Origin: Thermomicrobiales bacterium
GTDB taxonomy: Bacteria > Chloroflexota > Chloroflexia > Thermomicrobiales > CADCWN01
Reading direction: 5' to 3'
NCBI GenBank assembly: GCA_030446685.1
Contig: JAUJMV010000024.1
Coordinates: 62,206 to 109,318 of the forward strand
DNA: 47,113 nt
The notes under the pieces were generated by a model that searched no databases, was not told where the DNA came from, and saw only the letters and a list, made by a program, of their open reading frames with translations. Of this stretch, positions 17,045 to 25,162 are shown one piece after another; the first letter of the stretch is position 1; every line of letters begins with the position of its first letter. The position numbers and the translations under genes were made by a program.

Positions 17045-17849
17045 CGACGCCGGCCAGCTGCGCCCAGGCCTGTGGGCGACGATCAACGAGCGCTACCCGG
17101 GCGCGATGGTCACCAGGGACGACGCCGTCCCGCTGGCCCGGCTCGCCAAGCCCCTGACGCAAACCCGCCTGGCCTTCGTCAGCTCCGCCGGCGTCCAGCC
17201 GAAGGGCACCATGCCCTTCGACGTGGTCCACCCGGTCGGGGACTACTCCTTCCGCCGGGTGCCCGCCGACGCCGCGCCGACCGAGCTGGAGATCCACCAG
17301 CTGAAGTACCCCACCGACGGGGCCCACCGCGACCTCAACGTCATCTTCCCCATCGAGCGGCTGCGGGAGTTGGCGGCGGAGGGGGCGGTCGGCGGGCTGA
17401 CCCCGAGCTTCTTCTCCTTCATCGGCTACAACATGGACCCGGAGCGGCTGGAGCGGACGCTGGCCGAGGACATCGCCGCGGCGGTGGTCGCGGACGGGGC
17501 CGAGGCGGCGCTGCTGTGCCCCGCTTGACCGATATGACACCAGTCGGTCGCGCTCGTGCAGCGCGCCATCGAGCGCCGGGGCGTCCCCACCGTCTCCATC
17601 ACCGTGGCCCGCGACATCACCGCGCACGCCAGGCCGCCGCGGGCGGTCTTCGTGCCCTTCCGGATGGGCCACCACTTCGGCGTGCCGTTCCACCGGGAGC
17701 TGCAGCGCCGGGTCATCCTGGCGGCCCTCGACCGCCTGGTGGTGGCCGAGGCGAGCGGCGACATCCACGACCTCCCGCTCACCTGGGCGCGGGCCCGCCT
17801 CGAGGGCAAGGCCATCGAGCAGGCGCTCGGCCATGGGGAGCGGCGCTGA
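17028..17849 (+). CDS. GrdB/PrdB-like reductase-family selenoprotein with two in-frame UGA codons (UxxU)
   Basis: A 273-residue protein of the glycine/betaine/sarcosine/D-proline reductase selenoprotein B superfamily, whose members use selenocysteine for reductive bond cleavage. Family features are RLAFVSSAGVQPKG, DYSFRRVPADAAPTELEIHQLKYPTDGAHRDLNVIFPIERLRELAAEG, SFFSFIGYNMDPERL, and after the active site VQRAIERRGVPTVSITVARD and RPPRAVFVPFRMGHHFGVP. The active site reads L-C-P-A-U-P-I-U-H-Q-S-V, with TGA codons at 17526 (residue 167) and 17535 (residue 170). The first is at the family's Sec position; the second replaces the cysteine of the usual U/C-x-x-C. The frame is otherwise open for 273 codons. 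A hairpin at 17546-17567 could serve as SECIS for both. The physiological substrate is unknown; only a Sec-decoding host would make the whole protein. Confidence 0.75.
17546..17567 (+). promoter_or_regulatory. candidate bacterial SECIS element for the UxxU protein
   Basis: RNA hairpin GG-[bulged U]-CGCGCU, loop CGUGC, AGCGCG-CC. The loop begins 17 nt after the second UGA and 26 nt after the first, both inside the usual 16-37 nt range for bacterial SECIS. The GG-bulged U-helix-CC plan is like that of the E. coli fdhF mini-helix, and the loop has G at its second position. Confidence 0.55.
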
Positions 17850-17964
17850 GGGACGCGCGCCCCGCGCGACGACACGGGGGCGTGGGAGCCGTGACCAGCC
17901 GAACCCGACGAACGCGGGCGCCTGAGGGAGGGTGCCGAGGGCGATAGCAGGGGGGGGAGGAGCG

Positions 17965-18705
17965 ATGGAGACGGGGCGATTCGCGGGGCAGGTGGCCCTC
18001 GTGACCGTCGGCGGGCGCGGGGTCGGGCGGGCGGTGTGCGAGACGCTGGCCCGCGAGGGGGCGCGGGTGGTGTCCTTCGCCCGCAATGCCGCCGAGGTCC
18101 GGGCGGTGGTGGACGCGGCGGAGGGGTGGGGCACCGAAGGGTTGGCCGTGGTCGGCGATGTGGCGCGTTACGCCGACGTGGCGGGTGCCGCCGAGCAGCT
18201 CCTGGCGCGCTGAGTGCGGCTTGACGTGGTGGTCAACGCGGCCGGGGTCGTGGCGCCAATCGGGCGGACGTGGGAGGTCGACCCGGCGGACTGGGAGCGG
18301 AACATCGCCGCGAACCTGATCGGCGCGTTCAACGTCTGCCGGGCGGCGCCGCCGACGCTGGTGCGGCAGGGAAGCGGCAGCATCGTCACCGTCTCGACCG
18401 GGGCGGCTCGCTCGCCGATCGCTAACATGGGCGCGCACTGCGCGTCCAAGGCGGGGGTCGACCACCTCACGCGGGTGGTGGCCGAGGAGTCGCGCGGCAC
18501 GAGGGTCCGGGCGAACGTCGGCTACCCCGGCGGCGTCGACATGGCGATGCAGGCGGAACTGCGGGCGACCGATGCCGCCCGCTTCGGCGCGGAGAATCTG
18601 GCGCGCTTCCGCGGTTTCCGGGAGCAGGGCAAGTTGCGCGTCCCCGCGGAGCCGGCCGCCCTGATCGCCTGGGTGGCGGCGCAGGCCGGGCTGGCGGACG
18701 CCTAG
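17965..18705 (+). pseudogene. short-chain dehydrogenase/reductase (SDR), nonsense codon and lost catalytic residues
   Basis: About 246 residues of a classical SDR oxidoreductase. The Rossmann start reads VALVTVGGRGVGRAV, where the conserved T-G-x-x-x-G-x-G has Val for the first Gly. V-N-A-A-G, the LIGAFNV helix and the GSIVTVSTGAA strand with the catalytic Ser are present. The catalytic Tyr of Y-x-x-x-K is replaced by His (GAHCASKAG). A TGA at 18211 sits in LLAR-stop-VRLDVVVN, where the family has an aromatic residue before G-R-L-D. Several independent losses at key sites point to decay rather than recoding. ATG 17965 follows a strong ribosome site (GGGGGGAGGAGCG). It sits between two selenoprotein candidates on the same strand. 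Confidence 0.75.
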
Positions 18706-18818
18706 CGCGGCACCCGCGCCGCGCGACTGTGACCAATACCGGAACGGCGGAGACCCTGGTACTATTGGCGGCGCGGACGTGCGCGAACGCCAAGGACGGA
18801 CGCATAAGGAGGGCGATC

Positions 18819-19607
18819 ATGGCAACCGAGGTTACGGGGGGCGTGCGGCTGGGAGAGCCCGCGCCGGGGTGGACGCTGCCGACGTTGGATGGCCGCGAGC
18901 TCGCGCTCGATGCGCTGCATGGGCGCAAGGTGCTGCTCTTCTTCTGGGGCAGCTGGTGACGGTGCCGCGAACAGCTGCCCGGGTGGCAGCGCTTCGTGGC
19001 GCGCAACGCCGACAAGAACTTCGCGCTCGTCTCGATCGCCGTGGACGCGCAGGGGCCGGAGGCCGCGCGACCGTGGGCCGAGGCGGCGGGTGCCACCTTC
19101 ACGACCGTGGTCGATCGCGAGAACCGGCTCGCCGCGCTCTACGACTACAAGCTGGTCCCGAACGGGATCGTCCTCGATGAGCATGGGATCGTCCGCTACG
19201 CCAAGATCGGCGGCTTCAGCGTCGAGAACGCGGCCGACGTCGACGCGGTCCAGCGGTTGATCGACGGCGACGCGGGGCAGATCGAGGCCGAATCGCGGGC
19301 GGTGCCCTACCGGTTGGGCGCGACCGAGCGGGAACTGGTCGAGACCCGCATGCGGCTCGGCAGCGAACTCTTCCGGCGCGACGCGCGGGAGGAGGCGGTG
19401 GCCGAGTGGCAGCGCGCCCTGCGGCTCGACCCCGAGAACCTGACCATCCGCAAGCAGATCTGGATGGCGCGGTACCCCGAGAAGTTCCACCCGACAATCG
19501 ACTTCGCCTGGCAGACCGGACAGCTGCAGCGCGAACGCGAGGAGGAGCTGGCGGCGGGGATCTGCGGACCCGACGGCTGCCCGATCCCCGGCGCGACCAG
19601 TCGCTAG
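18819..19607 (+). CDS. thioredoxin-fold redoxin with TPR-like C-terminus; candidate selenoprotein (W-U-R-C-R)
   Basis: A 262-residue cytoplasmic thiol-redox protein if the TGA at 18957 is read as selenocysteine (residue 47). The N-terminal TlpA/AhpC-TSA-like domain reads RLGEPAPGWTLPTLDGREL, then KVLLFFWGSW-U-R-C-REQLPGWQRF, where redoxins carry W-C-x-x-C or a shortened W-C-x-C. It continues FALVSIAVDAQGPEAARPW, TTVVDRENRLAALYDYKLVPNGIVLDEHG, with the conserved cis-Pro region as VPN. The C-terminal half is helical and TPR-like (MRLGSELFRRDAREEAVAEWQRALRLDPENLTIRKQIW) and ends with a CGPDGCP motif, a possible resolving pair. ATG 18819 follows ATAAGGAGGGCGATC. The frame is open on both sides of the UGA, and a 16-bp hairpin lies just after it. 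Confidence 0.7.
18962..19002 (+). promoter_or_regulatory. candidate bacterial SECIS element for the redoxin
   Basis: A long hairpin: lower stem GUGCCGCGAA with UUCGUGGCGC (10 bp, two G-U), a 2x2 internal loop, upper stem GCUGCC with GGCAGC (6 bp), apical loop CGGGU. The loop starts 20 nt after the UGA (18957-18959). It contains G at position 2 and a GGU run, fitting the bacterial SECIS consensus. Confidence 0.55.
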
Positions 19608-19637
19608 GGGGTAGGCTGACGCGAACGAGCGCGGTGC

Positions 19638-19665
19638 GCGCACCCCGGCGCTTGCCGGGGTGCGC
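19638..19665. terminator. perfect 11-bp hairpin between redoxin and aminotransferase genes
   Basis: GCGCACCCCGG and CCGGGGTGCGC flank a 6-nt loop. It lies 30 bp after the redoxin stop and directly before the ribosome site (GAGGAGGGG) of the aminotransferase. It lacks a T-run, so it could be a terminator for the first gene or a structure affecting translation of the second. Confidence 0.4.
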
Positions 19666-19678
19666 GAGGAGGGGCGCG

Positions 19679-20806
19679 GTGTCGGCGATCGGGGACTTCG
19701 AACTCAAACGCTTCTTCAGCGAGGGCGCGGCGACCGCCGCGCGGGCCAACCTCAGCCCCTCCTTCGCCGAGCCGCTCCCGATGGCGGAGCTGCTCGCCTG
19801 CGAGCCCGACGCCGCCGAGCGCCTCGCCCGCCTCCCCCTCGGCTACACCGAGATCCACGGTGGGCACGCATTGCGCGCCGCCATCGCCGACCGGTACGCC
19901 GGTATCGGACCCGACCACGTCGTCGGCACTGCAGGTGCCGACGACGCCCTCGCCTCGCTCTTCCTGGCGCTGGTCAGGCCGGGCGATCACATCATCGTCC
20001 ACGCTCCGCACTACGGGCCGCTCGCCTCGCTAGCGGCATGGCGCGGCGGGGATGTGACCCTGTGGCAGGCGGATGAAGGGGCGGGGTGGCAACCGGACCT
20101 CGACGACCTCGCGCGGCTGCTGCGGCCCGCGACGCGCCTCATCGTGGCGAACTTCCCCCACAGCCCGACCGGCTTCGTCCCCGACCAAGGCTATCTGGAG
20201 CGACTGGTCGCCCTCGCCGACGACGCGGGGGCGACCCTGCTCGGCGACGAGATCTACCGCAGCCTGCCGCTCACCGACGATGGGGAGCCCCCGAGCCTGG
20301 CCGATCTCTCGGCGCGAGCGGTGGTGCTCAACAGCACCTCGAAGGCCTACGGGCTACCGGGCTTGCGGGTCGGGTGGCTGGCCACGCGCAACGCGGCGGC
20401 GTTGGCCGCCGTCAGGGAACTGCGCCTGCACTTCAACAGCTTCATCGGCGCGCCGAGCGAATTCCTGGCGGCGCTGGCGCTGCGCCACGCCGATCGGATC
20501 CTCGATCGCAACCGCGCGCTCGCGCGCGCCAATCTCGCGCACCTGCGGGATTTCCTCGGAAGGCACGACGCGCTGTTCGCGTGGCAGCCCCCGAGCGGCG
20601 GGGTGGTCGCCTACCCGCGCTGGCTCGGTCAGGGATCCACGAGCGCGCTCAGCGCGCATCTCCTGCGCGAGCACGGCCTCCTGCTCGCCCCCAGCGCCTA
20701 TTTCGACGGCGGCGAGCGTCACGTGCGCCTCGGCTTCGGCACCGCTGCGCTGCCGACCAACCTGGCCCTCCTCGACGAGGCGCTGTCGCAGGGCGGCCTG
20801 CGCTAG
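19679..20806 (+). CDS. PLP-dependent aminotransferase, class I/II
   Basis: A 375-residue fold-type I aminotransferase. Family marks are LGYTEIHGGHALRAAIADRY, the PLP-phosphate region GTAGADDALASLFLALVRPGDHIIVHAPHYG, N-F-P-H-S-P-T-G with the conserved Asn, DEIYR with the Asp that contacts the PLP nitrogen, STSKAYGLPGLRVGW with the Schiff-base Lys, and RLGFGTA with the C-terminal substrate Arg. The usual N-P-x-N-P-T-G is N-F-P-H-S-P-T-G here, a known variant in aminotransferases acting on less common amino acids. GTG 19679 follows GAGGAGGGGCGCG. Substrate not determinable. Confidence 0.88.
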   Translation: MSAIGDFELKRFFSEGAATAARANLSPSFAEPLPMAELLACEPDAAERLARLPLGYTEIHGGHALRAAIADRYAGIGPDHVVGTAGADDALASLFLALVRPGDHIIVHAPHYGPLASLAAWRGGDVTLWQADEGAGWQPDLDDLARLLRPATRLIVANFPHSPTGFVPDQGYLERLVALADDAGATLLGDEIYRSLPLTDDGEPPSLADLSARAVVLNSTSKAYGLPGLRVGWLATRNAAALAAVRELRLHFNSFIGAPSEFLAALALRHADRILDRNRALARANLAHLRDFLGRHDALFAWQPPSGGVVAYPRWLGQGSTSALSAHLLREHGLLLAPSAYFDGGERHVRLGFGTAALPTNLALLDEALSQGGLR

Positions 20807-20917
20807 CGTCGCGGCATCGGCCGCGGCCGGATGCCCGTCGAACGCCGTGGCGACCGCCGATGGCAAGCGAATGTGGGCGATGCCCGCGGGGGTCGCCCTG
20901 CTCGTCTGACCGCCCGA

Positions 20918-20956
20918 GGCTACCCCGAGGATCCGCTGGGCAGCCTCGGGGTAGCC
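20918..20956. terminator. hairpin terminator between convergent aminotransferase and BenE genes
   Basis: GGCTACCCCGAGG at 20918-20930 pairs perfectly with CCTCGGGGTAGCC at 20944-20956 around a 13-nt loop. It lies between the + strand aminotransferase (stop 20806) and the minus-strand BenE remnant (stop 21025), as expected for a bidirectional terminator. Confidence 0.55.
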
Positions 20957-21024
20957 CGCCCCGCCCATACGCTCAGGGGACTCGTCCGGCGAGCCCCCCG
21001 GCGGGTACCACCGAACCGACCGGG

Positions 21025-22293
21025 TCAGGCCCGGCGGCGCGGGCCGGTCGCCAGCAACCGGCTGGCGATCGCGCCGAGGACGAGCCCCCAGAAAGGGGGC
21101 ACCGATGCCGAGGAGGCGGATGTCGGCGACGGTCAGCAGCAGGGCAAAGATGGCGCCCCTCCGCTCGTCCGGGTCCGCCAGCGCCCCCGCCAGGGAGGAG
21201 ACGAGGGCGGGCAGCATGGCCAGCCCGGCCACCGCCGCCACCAGCGCCGGGGGGAACCCGGCGAAGAGCATCGCGGCCGTTGCCCCGAAGGCCCGAAGCG
21301 GATGAACCAGAGGGCCGCCGCCACCCCGCCACCGTAGCGGTGGTCGGGGTCAGGGCCGGCCTCCGGTCCGGCGCAGATCGCCCCCATCAGCGCCGCCAGG
21401 TTCAGCCCGTGCCCGCCGGACGGCGCGGTCAGCAGCGAGACGACGCCCGTCGCCAGCACCGGGCCGTCCACCGGCGGGTCGTAGCCGGCAGCCCGCAGCA
21501 CCGCGAGCCCCGGCGCGTCCTGCGAGGCGACGGCGAGGACGAAGAGGGGGAGCGCGAGCCCGAGCAGTGCGCGCACCGTGAGCGCGGGCCAGACCCAGTG
21601 CGGTCGGGCTACCTCGAGCGTGAGCCCCCCGAGGTGCAGGTCGCGGGTGAGGGCGGCGACCAGGAGGCCGACCGCCAGCGCCCCCACGGTCGGTGCCCGG
21701 AACCCCAGCCGCTGGAGCAGGAGGAAGGCGGCCAGCATGGCGACCACGATGAGGGGCTGCTGTGGGAGTGCGGCGAAGAGGCCGGTCCCGAAGCGCAGGA
21801 GCACCCCCGCCACCATGCCCAGCACGACCGGCCCCGGCACCAGCGCGAGCAGCCGCCGGAAGAGCCCGGACCAGCCGAGCAGGGTGACGGCGAGTCCGGC
21901 GGCGAGATAGGCACCGACCGCCTCGGGCAGGGGGTACCGCCCCAGCTCGCCGACAAGCAGCGCGCTCCCCGCGACCGATCAGGCGACCACGATCGGCTGG
22001 CGGTACCAGAGGCAGCGCGGCAGGGTGGCGAGGGCGCTGCCGACCGCCAGCGCCCCGATCCAGGAGGCCAGTTGCGCGCGGTCGGGCCCGGCGTGCTCCG
22101 CCGCCTGGAAGACGAGCACCAGCGGGCCGGTGTAGGCGATCAGCACGGCCACCAGCCCCGCCAGCCAGGCCGCCGGGGTCGGCGCACCCGGCAGCTCCCG
22201 CAGGTTGCGCCGGAGCAGGGGGAGGCCGGTGCCGGTCCCGGCACCGGCCTCCCGGCGGGCAGTCTCCCGGTCCGCTCGGTCGGGACTACCCAT
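21025..22293 (-). pseudogene. BenE-family benzoate/H+ symporter, nonsense codon and frameshifts
   Basis: A polytopic transporter of about 420 residues similar to BenE. The N-terminus is LPLLRRNLRELPGAPTPAAWLAGLVAVLIAYTGPLVLVFQAAEHAG, then QPIVVA. A TGA at 21979 stands where the family has Trp (IVVA-stop-SVAGSALLVG). The frame continues through LPEAVGAYLAAGLAVTLLGW, VPGPVVLGMVAGVLLRFG, GHGLNLAALMGAICAGPEA with the conserved G-x-x-x-N-x-A motif, then shifts near 21290 to LFAGFPPALVAAVAGLAMLPALVSSLAGAL and again near 21090 to end PFWGLVLGAIASRLLATGPRRRA. At least three lesions make it a likely pseudogene. The transported substrate need not be benzoate. Confidence 0.75.
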
Positions 22294-22398
22294 GGTGTCC
22301 CGACCGGGTCATCAAGCGTGCTGCGGCCCCCCGGCGAGTGGCCGCTCCCGTGGGCCTCGCGGCGCAGGCACCGCGTCGGCGATAACCTCCCCGGCACA

Positions 22399-23148
22399 TC
22401 ACCCCCCCCGGTTGACGCGGAACTGGAAGACGTCGGGGCGGCTGTAGTGGCCGGCGACGTCGAGGGTGAGGCGCTCCTCGACGGCGCGCGCCGGGTCGAC
22501 CTCGGCGTAGACGATCGTCTCCTCCTCCCAGACCGGCCCGGCGAGGTACGCGCCGTCGGGGCCGATGATCGCGCTCCCGCCCCGCTGCAGGAAATCGTCC
22601 GGCTCGCCCGGGATCGCCCGCAGCAGTTCGAGGTCGTCCGGCAGGTCGCGCTTGCGCAGCACGGTGCCGGCGGCGAGGACGAAGGCGCGGCCCTCGAAAG
22701 CGTAGCTGCGCGAGGCCACCTGGTGCATCTCGTGGATCCAGGGCCAGGCGGCGACGTGCAGCGTCTCCCCCCGCTCGTGCAGTGCCTGGCGGGCGAGGGG
22801 CATCCAGTGCTCCCAGCAGAGGAGTCCCCCGAGCTGACCCAGCGGGGTATCGAGGACGATCAGGCCGCTCCCGTCCCCCTGCCCCCAGAGCAGCCGCTCC
22901 TGGTAGGTCGGCAGCAGCTTGCGGTGGACGCCCAGGAGCGCGCCGTCCGGCCCGAAGTAGAGGAGCGAGGCGTAGATCGTGCCACCGCCCAGCTCGTGGA
23001 CGCCGATAACGACGTAGGCCCCCGCCGCCCGCGCCGCCGCGCCGAGGCGGGCGACCTCCGGCCCCGGCACCGTGATGGCGCTCGCGACGAGGCGGGCGAA
23101 TGCGCGCTTCGCCGGCGGGTGGTCCCACAGTTGAGGTTGGCCGGCCAT
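22399..23148 (-). pseudogene. nitrilase-family carbon-nitrogen hydrolase, N-terminus missing
   Basis: About 249 residues of a nitrilase-superfamily enzyme. Present are the catalytic Lys region (HRKLLPTYQERLLWGQGDG) and the catalytic Cys region (LGGLLCWEHWMPLARQAL), followed by the typical HVAAWPWIHE and the C-terminal GGSAIIGPDGAYLAGPVWEEETIVYAEVD. The usual first 50-60 residues, with the start strand and the catalytic Glu of the F-P-E-A motif, are absent: upstream of the ATG at 23148 the sequence does not match the family in any frame. It is therefore a 5'-truncated, probably inactive gene, back to back with the damaged formate dehydrogenase gene. Confidence 0.75.
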
Positions 23149-23318
23149 GCTAGGCCGTGGGAGGCGCCGATCCGTGCCGGCGCGTCATTGCCCCGCGGGG
23201 CCGGCGCATACCGCCGGGCCCGCCCGCCGCCGCCACCGCCGGCACGGCCTCCCGCGACCCATCGCGCCTGTTTGTGGCAGCCGTGAGACAGAGGACACCT
23301 GCGGAAAAGGGGCCGACC

Positions 23319-24638
23319 ATGACCCACGGGGTGACGCGACGCGACTTCCTCAAGCTCTCGGGCGGGGCGATGGCCGGCACGGCGGCCGGGTCCCTCTCCG
23401 GCCTGGGGGTGGACCTGGCGCCCAAGGCCCAGCTCGCGACCGACCTGCGCATCAGGGATGCCCGGGCGTACCCCAGCATCTGCCCCTACTGCGCGGTCGG
23501 CTGCGGCACCCTCGTCCATGTGATCGACGGCCGGATCGTCAACATCGAGGGCAACCCCGAGAGCCCGGTGAACGTCGGGACGCTCTGCCCCAAGGGCGCG
23601 GCCACCTACCAGCTCCACGTCAACCCCAACCGCCTGACGCGGGTCCTCCACCGCGCGCCGGGGGCGACCGAGTGGGAGGTCTGGCCGCTCGAGCGCGCGA
23701 TGGACCGCGTCGCGGAACTGGTCAAGCAGGATCGCGACGAGACGTTCGTCGAATGGTGGGAGGGGGTCGACAGCACGGGCAACCCACTCCGCAAGCTGGT
23801 CAACCATACGCCGGCCATCTTCTCCCTCGGCGGCGCGACGATGGCGAACGAGTGGAACCACCTGCAGCAGAAGCTGCTGCGCGGGCTGGGCGTGGTCGCG
23901 ATCGAGAACCAGGCCCGCATATGACACAGCTCCAGCGTCCCCGGTCTGGGGGCACGGCTGGGGCGCGGCACCGCGACCACCTTCGCGGAGAACCTGCGCG
24001 AGTCGGACTGCATCGTCATCGAAGGCTCCAACATGGCCGAGTGCCACCCGGTGGCCTTCCGCTGGGTGATGGAGGCCAAGCGCCGCGGGGCCACCATCAT
24101 CCACGTCGACCCGCGCTTCACGCGCACCTCGGCGCTGGAGTACCGGGGCGATCCGATGAACGGGTTCCGCTTCGAGTACGAGAGCGACTCGTGGCAGTAC
24201 GAGGGGTTCCGCATCAACCGCGCCGGGCGGCAGGCCGACAGCGACGAGGCCGGCGAGGCGGACGCCCAGCAATCGGCCTCCCAGTCCGGCGAGCGGGAAG
24301 AGCAGGCGCCGGACGGCCCGCCCTTTCGACCCGCTCGTGCGCTACCTGCACGAGGCGGGGCTGCCACGGCGCGACGAGACCCTCCAGGATCCGCGCTGCG
24401 TCTTCCAGATCGTCCGCCGGCACTTCGCGCGCTACACCCCCGAGATGGTCGAGCGCGTCACCGGCTGCCCGCGCGACAAGTTCCTCGAAATTGCCGACGC
24501 CCTGGCCCGCAACTCCGGCCCCGACCGCACCGCCGCCTTCTGCTACGCCGTCGCCTGGACCCAGCACACCAAGGGCGCGCAGATGATCGGCTGCGCCGCG
24601 CTGCTCCAGTTGCTGCTCGGCAACATCGGCCGGCCTGG
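23319..24638 (+). pseudogene. selenocysteine formate dehydrogenase alpha subunit, 3' end lost
   Basis: The N-terminal part of a molybdopterin formate dehydrogenase catalytic subunit. A Tat signal (TRRDFLKLSGG) and the [4Fe-4S] site (CPYCAVGCG, then TLCPKGAA) are followed by ENQARI-U-HSSSVPGLG, where TGA 23922-23924 is residue 202, the Mo-ligand Sec position (E. coli FdnG has Q-A-R-V-U-H). In-frame sequence continues with RGTATTFAENLRESDCIVIEGSNMAECHPVAFRWVMEAKRRGATIIHVDPRFTRTSA. After a frameshift near 24320 it reads VRYLHEAGLPRRDETLQDPRCVFQIVRRHF and ends abruptly at LLQLLLGNIGRPG (about 24638), where a transposase remnant begins. The rest of the enzyme, about half, is missing. The SECIS hairpin is still intact. 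Confidence 0.88.
23932..23961 (+). promoter_or_regulatory. bacterial SECIS element of the formate dehydrogenase gene
   Basis: Upper stem CCCC with GGGG around the apical loop GGUCU, the same loop as the E. coli fdhF SECIS. A U lies at the 5' foot of the upper stem, and the lower stem is CCAGC with GCUGG. The loop starts 18 nt after the UGA at 23922-23924. Confidence 0.75.
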
Positions 24639-24641
24639 ACA

Positions 24642-24885
24642 CCATGCGCCTGCCCGACCCCGGCTGGGGCCGCCGCCCGGCGCTGGACGCGCTGCTGCCC
24701 GAGACGCCGGGGCTGGCGGTGCTGCTCGACATCTTCGAGCAGCGGGAAGCAGCAGCAGCACACCCTCAAGAGCCAGGTCGCGGTCGACGAGCTGACGGGG
24801 GAGGTCGCCGACGTGGCGGAGAGCGTGCGTGGGCCGACCCATGACCTGACGCTGCTGCCCGCGGAAATGGAGGGGGCGAATCAGC
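24642..24885 (+). mobile_element. remnant of an IS5-like (DDE_Tnp_4 type) transposase
   Basis: Two short pieces of one transposase in different frames: LPETPGLAVLLDIFEQ near 24695-24742 and GKQQQHTLKSQVAVDELTGEVADVAESVRGPTHDLTLL near 24748-24855. The K-x-Q-x-x-V-D and S-x-R-G-P-T-H-D-x-x-L-L motifs are typical of HARBI1/IS5-like DDE transposases. The remnant joins directly to the truncated formate dehydrogenase sequence. The following 24886-25162 holds no gene that I can see. Confidence 0.65.
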
Positions 24886-25162
24886 ACAGGGTACCCCCGC
24901 CGCGACGACGCGCGGTGCGCCGGGTACCGCGCCCGAGGGGGCCGATCATGCCCCAGACTTGGGCACGGGGCGCATCGGGCAAGTGCGGCGGCGCAGTGGC
25001 CGGCGGCGGACCGTCACAGCGGGCACAGGCACCGGAACCAAGAGTCGAACGGTACAGCCTGCCGAAGCGGCGCTCATTGGGCGGCCAGCGCTGCGCCGTC
25101 CACCGATGCAACCTGGAGCGGAGCCGCCCGCTTCCTTGTGTATCCTCGCCGGATCGGCCCCC

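Noticed and set aside
18211..18213. In-frame TGA in the SDR gene as a further selenocysteine codon
   Set aside because: The family has Trp/Phe/Tyr, not Cys, at this place; the only nearby hairpin is 5 bp with its loop 12 nt away, too close; and other catalytic residues of the gene are lost.
21979..21981. In-frame TGA in the BenE gene as selenocysteine
   Set aside because: It lies at a Trp position in a membrane helix of a transporter that also has two frameshifts; best read as a nonsense mutation or base error.
20086..23286. A 1066-codon plus-strand open frame over the aminotransferase, BenE and nitrilase genes
   Set aside because: Low-complexity Arg/Pro/Gly translation running through coding and antisense sequence; a by-product of high G+C.
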